Source: Janthinobacterium psychrotolerans (lineage in GTDB: Bacteria > Pseudomonadota > Gammaproteobacteria > Burkholderiales > Burkholderiaceae_D). From it: a DNA stretch of 64,000 nt. The notes under the pieces are model-generated. The model saw only the letters and a list, made by a program, of their open reading frames with translations, made no database searches and was not told where the DNA came from. The stretch covers positions 24,414 to 88,413 of the forward strand of contig NZ_LOCQ01000042.1 of NCBI RefSeq assembly GCF_001677885.1, in the 5' to 3' direction. Below are positions 26,775 through 34,298 of this stretch, in pieces. Positions within the stretch are counted from its first letter, which is position 1. Every line of letters begins with the position of its first letter. A program made the translations under genes and the position numbers.

Positions 26775-27460
26775 GCAGGCGCGCCCTGGTCGGCGTGTTC
26801 GGCGGCCAGCGCCAGATGGCTGCTGACCTGGTCCATGCAGGCGGCCAGGCGCTGATGGCAGCCGGCGTCGACTTCATTGTCGCCGGCCTTGATGCGGCAT
26901 TCGCCGGCGTCGAGTCTGGCGTCGGCGATCAGATTCCAGCGCTTGGCGCGCTTCGGATCGAGTTCGCTGATGCGTTTCAATTCTTCGGGGTTCAGGTAGA
27001 CGTCGATTTCCTCGCGCGTCGGCGGCATCGAGGCCAGCGTCTCGTCGACCAGGGCCAGCAGCTGCACCGGCTGCAGCGCCAGTTCGGCGCGGATCACCTG
27101 GCGCGCCACTTTGGCCACCAGGTCGACCACTTCCTTGCGCTGGGCGGCGCGGTAGTCGGCGCGGACCTTCTTCAGGTCGCGCAGAATGGCGTCGACCGGG
27201 CGCGCCAGCTTGTCGAGCGCGACCAGGGTTTCATTGCGGCCTTCTTCGCGGCCCTGCACCACGCCGTCGTTGCGGCCCGAGTCGTAGCCGTCCTGCTGGC
27301 CGCGCACCAGGCCCACTTCATAGCCGTCACGCTGGCCCTGCTCGAAACCTTCCGAGACGGAGGCCTGCCACTGGCCGTCGGTGTCCTCGGAGCTGGCGCG
27401 CTGGCCGGCGGCGATGAATTGCGACAGCGGCGGAAAGCGGTAGGTGCGGAAAGGCTTCAT
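26771..27460 (-). CDS. fliH: Flagellar assembly protein FliH
   Basis: A 229-residue FliH, the negative regulator and partner of FliI. The N-terminal half has Gly-rich GxxxG-type repeats typical of the family (EGFEQGQRDGYEVGLVRGQQ followed by DGYDSGRNDGVVQGREEG); the C-terminal half resembles the V-ATPase E-like stalk (VDLVAKVARQVIRAELALQP, VDETLASMPPTREEIDVYLN, ARLDAGECRIKAGDNEVDAG). The true start MKPFRTYRFP at 27460 is fixed by a 4-base overlap with the fliG stop; the longer frame upstream is a shadow of fliG. Confidence 0.92.
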   Translation of the reverse strand: MKPFRTYRFPPLSQFIAAGQRASSEDTDGQWQASVSEGFEQGQRDGYEVGLVRGQQDGYDSGRNDGVVQGREEGRNETLVALDKLARPVDAILRDLKKVRADYRAAQRKEVVDLVAKVARQVIRAELALQPVQLLALVDETLASMPPTREEIDVYLNPEELKRISELDPKRAKRWNLIADARLDAGECRIKAGDNEVDAGCHQRLAACMDQVSSHLALAAEHADQGAPA

Positions 27461-28497
27461 TCGATCACCGCCTCGGCGAACAGCTGCACTTCGATTTCGC
27501 CGGCGTCGGCCAGGCCCTTGACGGTGGCCATGATTTCCTGGCGCGTCTGTTCGATGCGCGACATCGGCACCGGGCCGGAGCGGCGCATCATGTCTTCGAA
27601 GCTTTGCGCCTGGCGGCGCGGCATGGTTTTCAGCACCGCGTCGCGGATCGCCGGTTCGGCGCCCTTGAGCGCGATCGCCCACTGTTCCATCGGCACGTCT
27701 TCCAGGATGCGCGTGAGCGTGACATCGCTTTGCGTGGCGAGGATCAGGAAGTCGTACATGCTCAGTTCGATTTCCGACACCACCGCCGGGTCGTGCGCGC
27801 GCAACAGTTCGACCAGCGCGGCGCGGTTGCCCGGCATGCGGTTGAGAATCTCGGCGGCCTGGCGGATGCCTTCCACGCTGGTGCTTTGCGTGTCGAGGGT
27901 GCCCAGGCAGCGGCCCACCAGTTCGTCGAGCTCGACCAGCAGGTCGCGGTCGATTTCGTCCAGGCGCGCCAGGTTCAGCAGCACCAGGTCGCGCCCTTCG
28001 ACCGGCAGCGCCTCGAGGATCTGGCCGGCCAGCGCCGGTGGCAGGAAGGCCAGGAATACGGCCTGCATCTGCACGTGCTCGTTGACAATGTATTCGGCCA
28101 GCCACTTCGGCGAGGCCCACTGCAGGCGCGCCATTTTCGGCCGGATCGCATCGCCGTAGATATTGTTCAGCACGCTGTTGGCGATATCGCTGCCCAGCGC
28201 CATGTCCAGCGAACGCTTGAGGTAGCTGCGCGAGGCGCCGTGCACGCCGCTTTGCTGGCGGTAGTCGTCAAAGAAAGTCTGCATGGCCGTTTTCACGGAT
28301 TCGACCTTGATGCCGCTCATGCGCGACATCACTTGCGTCACTTCCAGCAGTTCTTCGCGCGACAGGCAGCGCAGCACATTGGCCGCCTGCTCTTCGCCTA
28401 TGCTCAGCAACACGATGGCCGCCTGCTCGACCGGGGTCAGGCTGGCGTTCTCCTCGTCTTGCTCGTCCGGGAAATTACTGTTGTTGAGTTCGGCCAT
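27457..28497 (-). CDS. fliG: Flagellar rotor switch protein FliG
   Basis: A 346-residue FliG. N domain: LTPVEQAAIVLLSIGEEQAA with LRCLSREELLEV. Middle: ARLQWASPKWLAEYIVNEHV, the EHPQ-like motif being NEHVQMQ, and FLPPALAGQILEALP. C domain: MYDFLILATQSDVTLTRILE with DVPMEQWAIALKGAEPAIRD, carrying the charged torque helix. It joins FliF to the C-ring and contacts MotA. ATG at 28497 overlaps fliF by 23 bases; a start at 28533 would add residues inside fliF. Confidence 0.93.
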   Translation of the reverse strand: MAELNNSNFPDEQDEENASLTPVEQAAIVLLSIGEEQAANVLRCLSREELLEVTQVMSRMSGIKVESVKTAMQTFFDDYRQQSGVHGASRSYLKRSLDMALGSDIANSVLNNIYGDAIRPKMARLQWASPKWLAEYIVNEHVQMQAVFLAFLPPALAGQILEALPVEGRDLVLLNLARLDEIDRDLLVELDELVGRCLGTLDTQSTSVEGIRQAAEILNRMPGNRAALVELLRAHDPAVVSEIELSMYDFLILATQSDVTLTRILEDVPMEQWAIALKGAEPAIRDAVLKTMPRRQAQSFEDMMRRSGPVPMSRIEQTRQEIMATVKGLADAGEIEVQLFAEAVIE

Positions 28498-30223
28498 TTT
28501 TCTGCATCCATTGTTTGACGACTTCGGCGACACGTTCCGGTTCTTTTTCGGCCAGCACTTTCAAGTGGTCGACCATCACGTCGACAGCCGAGCCGGGCGG
28601 TGGCAGGTTGTAGTTTTCCAGCAACGGCACCACCGGCATGTCGCCGCCGGTGGCCGCCGCCGCGCCTTCGAGTGCCGGTGCGCCTGACACCGCGCCCAGC
28701 GCCGGCACGGCCGCCGCGCTGCCGGCGCTGCCAGCACCGGCGCTCACGCCATTGCCAGCCAGCGCCACGGCCGGTTCGAGCGTTTTCAGTTCCGGTGGCG
28801 CCAGGCGCGACGTCAGCAGGCGCAGCAGCGGACGCAGCACCAGGAAGTAGCCGAGCACGGCGCCCAGCGCATACAGCAGCCAGCTGCTGAAGTCGACTAC
28901 AGTATCGCGTTCCTCCCACCATTGCGCCACTGGCTGTTTGGCAGGGAAGGGCAGGGTGGTCAGGCTCAGGCTGTCGCCGCGCTGGGCGTTGATGCCCAGG
29001 CCGCTACGCAGCATTTTTTCGATATTCGCCAGCTCGGCCGGGGTCCAGCCAGCCTTGGCGTCGGGCGCAGCGGTGCTGTTGAGCACCACGGCCACGCTGA
29101 CTTTTTCCAGGCGGCCACGGCTGCGCTTGATCTGCGTGATGCTGCGGTCGTAGGCGTACTGGCGCGTGGTGGCGTTCTTGCGGGCGGTGCCGTCTTCGGG
29201 TTTCGGTGCGCCGCCATCGACGGCGCCTGCCGCACCGGTCGGGCCGGGCACGGCGGCCGCTGGCGGGCGGTTCGACAGGCTGCCGGGAATGCCGGCCACG
29301 TTGCGGTTGCGTTCCTGTTCCTCGCGCATCGCCTCGCTGGTCACTTTTGGCGCTTCGCCGTATTTTTCCAGCGTTTCCTCGATACGGTCATTGTCGACCG
29401 CGGCCGTCACGCTGAGCTTGAAATTGTCTTCGCCGATGACCGGACCGAGCAAGCCCGTAACATTGCGGCGGATCTCATCCTGGAAGCGCTTGGCGCCTTC
29501 GTTGCCGGCCGCCGAGGCGTCAAAGCCGTCGGCCAGGTCGATGTGCGCGGACAGCAGGTTGCCGCTCTGGTCGACCAGGCTCACGCGCGTCGGCGCCAGG
29601 CTGGCCACGCTGCCGGCCACCATGTTGATCACGGCGGCGATCTGTTCCGGCGCAAGGGTACGGCCCGGTTTCACCGCCACCACGATCGAGGCCGACGACT
29701 TGTCGCCATCGCTGGCGACAAACGAGGTCGACTTGGCGATCGACAGGTGCACGCGCGCCGAAGCGATCGCATCCATGGTCATGATGCTTTGCGCCAGTTC
29801 GCCTTCCAGGCCGCGGCGAAAGCGCACGTCCTGCACGAATTGCGACACGCCCAGCGGGTCGTTCTTGTCCATCAGTTCCAGGCCGGCCGGCAATTGCGCC
29901 GTCACGCCTTTCGAGGCCAGCAGCATGCGTACCTTGCCCAGCATGGCGTCGGGCACCAGCACCTGGCCGCTGTCCGGATGCAGGCGGTACGGAATATGTT
30001 CGGCGTCGAGGGTCGCCATCATGTCGGTGACGGCCACCTTTTCGCGCGCGCCGAACACCGGCTTGTAATTGGCCTGGTCGCGCCAGAAATACATCATCAC
30101 CATGGCGGTAATGCCGATGGCCAGCACAACGATGGGCAGCAGGTTTTTCAGCAGGGCAGGCGGAATGGCGGGCTGGGCGCCAGTGCGCCAGCGCGCAAAG
30201 GCGGACTTCATGGGGGTAATCAC
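28475..30223 (-). CDS. fliF: Flagellar MS-ring protein FliF
   Basis: A 582-residue MS-ring protein with two membrane helices: one near residues 24-45 (LLPIVVLAIGITAMVMMYFW) and one near 450-470 (SWLLYALGAVLGYFLVL). Between them are the YscJ-like ring-building domains (FSRMDANHIPYRLHPDSG-like region, LEGELAQSIMTMDAIASARVHLS with the family ARVHLS motif) and the C-terminal GRT tail that binds FliG. The start may be GTG 30223 or ATG 30211, neither having a good Shine-Dalgarno. It is the base of the flagellum and houses the export gate. Confidence 0.93.
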   Translation of the reverse strand: MITPMKSAFARWRTGAQPAIPPALLKNLLPIVVLAIGITAMVMMYFWRDQANYKPVFGAREKVAVTDMMATLDAEHIPYRLHPDSGQVLVPDAMLGKVRMLLASKGVTAQLPAGLELMDKNDPLGVSQFVQDVRFRRGLEGELAQSIMTMDAIASARVHLSIAKSTSFVASDGDKSSASIVVAVKPGRTLAPEQIAAVINMVAGSVASLAPTRVSLVDQSGNLLSAHIDLADGFDASAAGNEGAKRFQDEIRRNVTGLLGPVIGEDNFKLSVTAAVDNDRIEETLEKYGEAPKVTSEAMREEQERNRNVAGIPGSLSNRPPAAAVPGPTGAAGAVDGGAPKPEDGTARKNATTRQYAYDRSITQIKRSRGRLEKVSVAVVLNSTAAPDAKAGWTPAELANIEKMLRSGLGINAQRGDSLSLTTLPFPAKQPVAQWWEERDTVVDFSSWLLYALGAVLGYFLVLRPLLRLLTSRLAPPELKTLEPAVALAGNGVSAGAGSAGSAAAVPALGAVSGAPALEGAAAATGGDMPVVPLLENYNLPPPGSAVDVMVDHLKVLAEKEPERVAEVVKQWMQKNGRTQQQ

Positions 30224-30268
30224 GTGGAATGACTTTCGCTTTGGGGGCTGGGCGTGGGTGTGAGCGTA

Positions 30269-30607
30269 TTACAGTGGCAGCTTGATCAGTTCATCGACGG
30301 CACCCATGACCTTGTTGCGCACCTGCATCAACATGGAAAAGGACAAGCTCGCTTCCTGGCTGGCCAGCATGGCACCGACCAGGTCGTCGCTCTTGCCGCT
30401 GTCGACGTCGCTCATTTTCTGCGCGGCGGCGCGGTCATCGGTGTTGATCTTGCTGAAGGCATCCTGCATGCTTTGTGCAAAGGAAAAGCCTGATGGTTGC
30501 TGCGCGCCAAAACTGGCCGCCGGTGCGATGCTGGCACCGAGTGCGCGTGCGTCGTTGTTTAATGCTGCCAGGTCGGCCCTGATCAGACTTGCGAGTTCAT
30601 TGCTCAT
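30269..30607 (-). CDS. fliE: Hook-basal body complex protein FliE
   Basis: A 112-residue FliE linking MS ring and rod. Motifs: FSFAQSMQDAFSKINTDDRA, AAQKMSDVDSGKSDDLVGAM and the C-terminal EASLSFSMLMQVRNKVMGAV with DELIKLPL, all standard. The ATG at 30607 has GAGGG 5 bases upstream. It is the first gene of the fliEFGHIJ operon, which is divergent from fliM across the 581-base gap 30608-31188. Confidence 0.92.
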   Translation of the reverse strand: MSNELASLIRADLAALNNDARALGASIAPAASFGAQQPSGFSFAQSMQDAFSKINTDDRAAAQKMSDVDSGKSDDLVGAMLASQEASLSFSMLMQVRNKVMGAVDELIKLPL

Positions 30608-30924
30608 CGTGCCCTCTGTTGTCAAAATGCGGTGCGGTATCAATCAGAATTACTGGTGTTGCCATGTCGCCCGGTCCGATGTCAAGGGACCCATCAGTTA
30701 TATCAGTTGCCACGCCACGCAAAATGCGAGAACGATTTTCAAGCAAACCCACACTGTCGTATGCAATATGTCTGCATGGCCAAGGCAATAATATTCAAGT
30801 GATAAAAGTTTCTTGCGGCGCTGATGTCAATCAAATCAGCAGCCATCAAAACTGAAATCAGGAAGATGGAATGGCTCACTGCAAAGCGATATTTTATTGT
30901 CGCAAGCTTACCTCGCGGCAACTA

Positions 30925-30951
30925 TAAAGTAAAGGCCGGATTGGCCGGATT
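30925..30951 (+). promoter_or_regulatory. Putative sigma-28 (FliA) promoter facing fliM
   Basis: TAAAGTAA-N11-GCCGGATT, with TAAA at 30925-30928 and GCCG at 30944-30947, compared with the consensus TAAAGTTT-N11-GCCGATAA. Spacing is exact and the core bases match. It points toward fliM about 240 bases downstream, so the transcript would have a long leader, which weakens the case. Confidence 0.4.
30934..30951. repeat. 9-bp perfect tandem repeat GGCCGGATT x2
   Basis: Two adjacent copies at 30934-30942 and 30943-30951. The second copy overlaps the putative sigma-28 -10 element. It could be a regulator binding site or chance. Confidence 0.6.
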
Positions 30952-31188
30952 AATATTGACCAATGGCAATATCCGACAATTTCCTGTATTCTCCAGCACC
31001 GGGGATAATCAGGATTATATGAGTGGCGCAATGGTTTGCCGGTGCGCTGTGTTCTGCGATTGCCAGCCATGGCTTTTCTGTTTTGATTGCGCCGCTGACG
31101 GCAAAATGAAACGGTCCATCCGCGGTATATCGGCTGTATGCAAGTGCGGCTGATCCCGTATAATTTGTTCTGCCACCGCAATACCGAC

Positions 31189-32070
31189 ATGACCCACATG
31201 ATAACTACCAAGACAGATCAAACTTTGCGCCATCAAGTCCTCGATTCCTGTCTGCTTGGGCGTCCTGTCCACTTGTTGCACGTCTTTGGCGCCCAGCTGC
31301 GCGAAGACCTGGCAAGCGGCTTGCGCCTGCCCATGAGCCGCCGCTACTGGGGCAATTTCCAGATCGACGACGTCAGCCTGTCGCGCGTGGACAACGAAGA
31401 CCACAGCAACCGCTGGCTCGCGTTTGCGTCGCCGGCCAGCCAGGCCGGCTTTTCGCTGGACCGCCAGATCCTGCTGCACGTACTGAACTACCGTTATGGC
31501 AGCGCCGGCGCTAAGAGCGTGGCGGCCGATCCGGCGCTGGTGCGCGTGACGGCCACCGAAGAGCGCCTCGCTGTGGTGCTGGGACAACAATTGATCGCCA
31601 CCCTGTTTGCCCGCATCCACAACAACCTGCAGGCGGTCGGCAAGGCGAGCAGCATCGATCCGGCAGCGGTACTGGCGGCACAGTCCGGCGTGCGTCCTGC
31701 GCGCGGCAGCTGGATCGTCACCGTGTCGCTCAGCGATGTCGAAGCGGGACTGTCCGGGCAGATCTGGTTTTCGCTCGACAAGGCCTTGATGGCCGATGTG
31801 CTGCGTGGCCTGCTGCCGGAACGGGCGCAGGCGAAAAAGGCGCTGCGCAGCGTGCGGCCACTCGCTTCGCGTTTGCAAGTGACCCTCGAGGGACGCCTGG
31901 TCAGCAAGCAGATGCAGTTGGGGGCCTTGTTCGACCTGCGGGTGGGCGATGTGATCCCGGTCAGTCTCAGCCGCACCGATGTGATGCTCGACGACTCGCG
32001 CCTGTTTACCGCTGCCGTTTCCGAGCACAAGGGCAAGCTCTGTTTAACCTCATTTGAAGATGTTGAATAA
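31189..32070 (+). CDS. fliM: Flagellar motor switch protein FliM (LfiM-like, no CheY-binding motif)
   Basis: A 293-residue protein at the head of the fliMNPQR-flhBA operon. Its C-terminal 75 residues are a SpoA (SurfaceD) domain (ASRLQVTLEGRLVSKQMQLG, then LFDLRVGDVIPVSLSR), and the middle (about 60-215) fits the FliM core. The N-terminal LSQxEIDALL peptide that binds CheY in ordinary FliM is not visible. Start is uncertain: ATGs at 31189 and 31198 both lack a clear Shine-Dalgarno. It should form the C-ring with FliG and FliN. Its position and divergence from fliE match lfiM of lateral systems. Confidence 0.8.
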   Translation: MTHMITTKTDQTLRHQVLDSCLLGRPVHLLHVFGAQLREDLASGLRLPMSRRYWGNFQIDDVSLSRVDNEDHSNRWLAFASPASQAGFSLDRQILLHVLNYRYGSAGAKSVAADPALVRVTATEERLAVVLGQQLIATLFARIHNNLQAVGKASSIDPAAVLAAQSGVRPARGSWIVTVSLSDVEAGLSGQIWFSLDKALMADVLRGLLPERAQAKKALRSVRPLASRLQVTLEGRLVSKQMQLGALFDLRVGDVIPVSLSRTDVMLDDSRLFTAAVSEHKGKLCLTSFEDVE

Positions 32071-32071
32071 T

Positions 32072-32446
32072 ATGAATATGACCGATACCAACCAGAGCGA
32101 AACCTTGCTGGAAGACCTGGGCGATGACATGATCATCGACCAGCACGATGTGAACGAAGTGAGCGACGTGAGCAGCACCCGTACGCGGCGCGACATCCCG
32201 CAAATGATGCGCAAGATTCCCGTCACCCTGACCCTGGAAGTGGGCTCGGCCCGCATCTCGCTCGAAGAGCTGATGGCCATCGGCCCGGACAGCGTGCTCG
32301 AACTCGACATGCTGGCCGGCGAGCCGCTGGTGATCAAGGTTAATGGCACGCCGATCGGCCGCGCCGAAGTGGTGGTGGCCGGCGAGAACTACGGCCTGAA
32401 GGTAATCGATCTCGATGGCCTCAATCTCGACCTGATGACGGCATGA
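32072..32446 (+). CDS. fliN: Flagellar motor switch protein FliN
   Basis: A 124-residue FliN. The N-terminal 45 residues are acidic and unconserved (DTNQSETLLEDLGDDMIIDQ); the rest is a SpoA domain: RKIPVTLTLEVGSARISLEE, LMAIGPDSVLELDMLAGEPL, VIKVNGTPIGRAEVVVAGEN. The start at 32072 lies one base after the fliM stop; ATGs at 32054 and 32078 are alternatives. It overlaps fliP by 4 bases. Confidence 0.93.
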   Translation: MNMTDTNQSETLLEDLGDDMIIDQHDVNEVSDVSSTRTRRDIPQMMRKIPVTLTLEVGSARISLEELMAIGPDSVLELDMLAGEPLVIKVNGTPIGRAEVVVAGENYGLKVIDLDGLNLDLMTA

Positions 32447-33213
32447 AGCTGGTGGTAAGCGGCTGGCGCCGCCAGCGCGGCGCACTGGCCGCGGCCGCCG
32501 CCGTGCCCCTGCTGCTGATGGCATGCTCGAGCGCCGGCGCGCAGGACCTGCTGGCCGGCGTGGTGCCGGGCGCGAAGACCGACCTGTCGGTCAAGATGCA
32601 GATTTTGGTCATCATGACCTTGCTCGGGCTGTTGCCCGTGATGGTCATGATGATGACCAGCTTTACCCGTTTCGTGATCGTGCTGTCCCTGCTGCGCCAG
32701 GCCCTGGGCCTGCAGCAGGGCTTGCCCAACCGCATCGTTACCGGCATCGCGCTGATTTTGACCCTGCTGGTGATGCGTCCGATCGGCGAGCAGGTATGGA
32801 AGGAAGCGTTCGTGCCCTACGACCGCGACCAGATCGGCCTGCAGCAGGCCCTGAAGACGGCCGAAGTGCCGATCACCCGCTTCATGCTGGCGCAGACCAG
32901 CAAATCGGCGCTGGCGCAGATCGCGCACCTGGCGGGCGAGCCGTCCACCATGCGCCCGCAGGACCACAGCTTTACCGTCAAGCTGGCCGCCTTCGTGCTG
33001 TCCGAACTGAAGACGGCCTTCCAGATCGGCTGCATGCTGTTCATCCCCTTCCTCATCATCGACCTGGTGGTGGCGTCGGTGCTGATGGCGATGGGCATGA
33101 TGATGCTCTCGCCGCTGGTCATCTCGCTGCCGTTCAAACTGCTGCTGTTCGTGCTGGTCGACGGCTGGACCCTGACCGTCAACACGCTGGTGACCAGCAT
33201 ACAGGCCTATTAA
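32443..33213 (+). CDS. fliP: Flagellar export gate protein FliP
   Basis: A 256-residue FliP with a cleavable N-terminal signal (about residues 1-33, ending SSAGA) and four membrane helices. Family signatures: SFTRFVIVLSLLRQALGLQQ, a periplasmic loop RFMLAQTSKSALAQIA, then FVLSELKTAFQIGCMLFIPF followed by LIIDLVVASVLMAMGMMMLS. Part of the FliP5-Q4-R1 gate. It follows fliN directly; no fliO lies between them, although FliO normally assists FliP assembly in enterics. Confidence 0.95.
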   Translation: MKLVVSGWRRQRGALAAAAAVPLLLMACSSAGAQDLLAGVVPGAKTDLSVKMQILVIMTLLGLLPVMVMMMTSFTRFVIVLSLLRQALGLQQGLPNRIVTGIALILTLLVMRPIGEQVWKEAFVPYDRDQIGLQQALKTAEVPITRFMLAQTSKSALAQIAHLAGEPSTMRPQDHSFTVKLAAFVLSELKTAFQIGCMLFIPFLIIDLVVASVLMAMGMMMLSPLVISLPFKLLLFVLVDGWTLTVNTLVTSIQAY

Positions 33214-33486
33214 ATGCTGACGCCTGAAGTTGCCGTCGACCTCATCATCGAAGCGCTGCACATCGTCATGGTGCTGGTGGTGGTGCTGGTCGTGCCCGGT
33301 TTGCTGATGGGCCTGGTGGTGGCGCTGGTGCAGGCCGCCACGCAGATCAACGAGCAGACCCTGAGCTTTTTGCCCAGGCTGCTGGTCACCCTGCTGGCGC
33401 TGATACTGGCCGGGCGCTGGATGTCGGGTTACCTGATGGATTATTGCGTGTCGATTTTTCAGCGCGCCGCCACCCTCGTCGGCTAG
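33214..33486 (+). CDS. fliQ: Flagellar export gate protein FliQ
   Basis: A 90-residue, two-helix FliQ: EALHIVMVLVVVLVVPGLLM (first helix) and FLPRLLVTLLALILAGRWMS (second helix), with QAATQINEQTLSFLP between them, the most conserved FliQ segment. The start codon immediately follows the fliP stop with no gap. Confidence 0.95.
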   Translation: MLTPEVAVDLIIEALHIVMVLVVVLVVPGLLMGLVVALVQAATQINEQTLSFLPRLLVTLLALILAGRWMSGYLMDYCVSIFQRAATLVG

Positions 33487-33497
33487 CGGGCGCGTCC

Positions 33498-34298
33498 ATG
33501 AACGAGATTTTCAACCAGATGCTGCCGTTCATGCTGGCCGTATGGTGGCCTTTCTGCCGCATCCTGGCCATGCTCAGCGCCTCGCCGGTGATCGGCGACG
33601 TCACGGTGCCGGTCACGGTGCGCATCCTGCTGGCGCTGATCCTGGCGATATTGATGCTGCCGGTGATGCAGGCCTCGGGCGCCTCGCGCGAACTGCTGTC
33701 GATCGATCCGCTGTCGCTGCACGCGATCGTCGCCACGCTCGAGCAGGCCATCATCGGATTTGTGCTGGGACTGGCGTTTCACTTTGCCATGTCGGTCATG
33801 TCGGTACTCGGTTTCCTGGTGTCGAGCCAGGTGGGCTTTTCGATGGCGGTGATGAACGATCCGCTCAACGGCACCTCGTCGGACGTGATTTCGGGCCTGC
33901 TCACCATCTTGTGCATGATCGTGTTTTTTACCGTCGACGGCCACCTGGTGCTGACCGGCGTGATCGGCGCCAGTTTCAAGGCCTGGCCCGTCGGGCAGGG
34001 CTACGGGCCGCTGCTGTTGCAGACGGTGGCCTATAACGTGGCGTGGATTTTCGCCGCCGCCATGCTGCTGGCGCTGCCGATCGTGTTTTCCACCATGGTG
34101 GTGCAGATGGGCTTTGGATTTTTGAACCGCGTGGCGCCGTCGCTGAACCTGTTTTCGCTGGGATTTTCGATGATCACCGTGTTCGGCCTGCTGATGCTGG
34201 TGCAGATCGTCAAGTTCATTCCCGAGCACTATATCGCCATGACCAACCGGGTGCTCGACATGATTGCAGAACAGATGCGGGTGGCCCATGGCGGATAG
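33498..34298 (+). CDS. fliR: Flagellar export gate protein FliR
   Basis: A 266-residue membrane protein with the FliR pattern: FCRILAMLSASPVIGDVTVP, then VRILLALILAILMLPVM, EQAIIGFVLGLAFHFAMSVM, GFLVSSQVGFSMAVMNDPLN, ALPIVFSTMVVQMGFGFLNR with VAPSLNLFSLGF. The start at 33498 is chosen because the in-frame start at 33444 lies within fliQ and adds a basic shadow sequence. It overlaps flhB by 11 bases. Confidence 0.94.
   Translation: MNEIFNQMLPFMLAVWWPFCRILAMLSASPVIGDVTVPVTVRILLALILAILMLPVMQASGASRELLSIDPLSLHAIVATLEQAIIGFVLGLAFHFAMSVMSVLGFLVSSQVGFSMAVMNDPLNGTSSDVISGLLTILCMIVFFTVDGHLVLTGVIGASFKAWPVGQGYGPLLLQTVAYNVAWIFAAAMLLALPIVFSTMVVQMGFGFLNRVAPSLNLFSLGFSMITVFGLLMLVQIVKFIPEHYIAMTNRVLDMIAEQMRVAHGG

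Larger units (their letters stand above)
30608..31188. other. Divergent fliE/fliM regulatory region without a gene
   Basis: A 581-base stretch between the two divergent flagellar operons. No ORF in it looks coding. It is noticeably richer in A+T than the genes around it (for example 30790-30905). It contains a sigma-28-like site and a 9-base tandem repeat (listed separately) and a TATAAT hexamer at 31159-31164, 25 bases before the fliM ATG, without a good -35. I scanned both strands for GG-N10-GC sigma-54 spacing and found no convincing match. In lateral systems of other bacteria a lafK activator gene is in this area; none is present. Confidence 0.7.
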
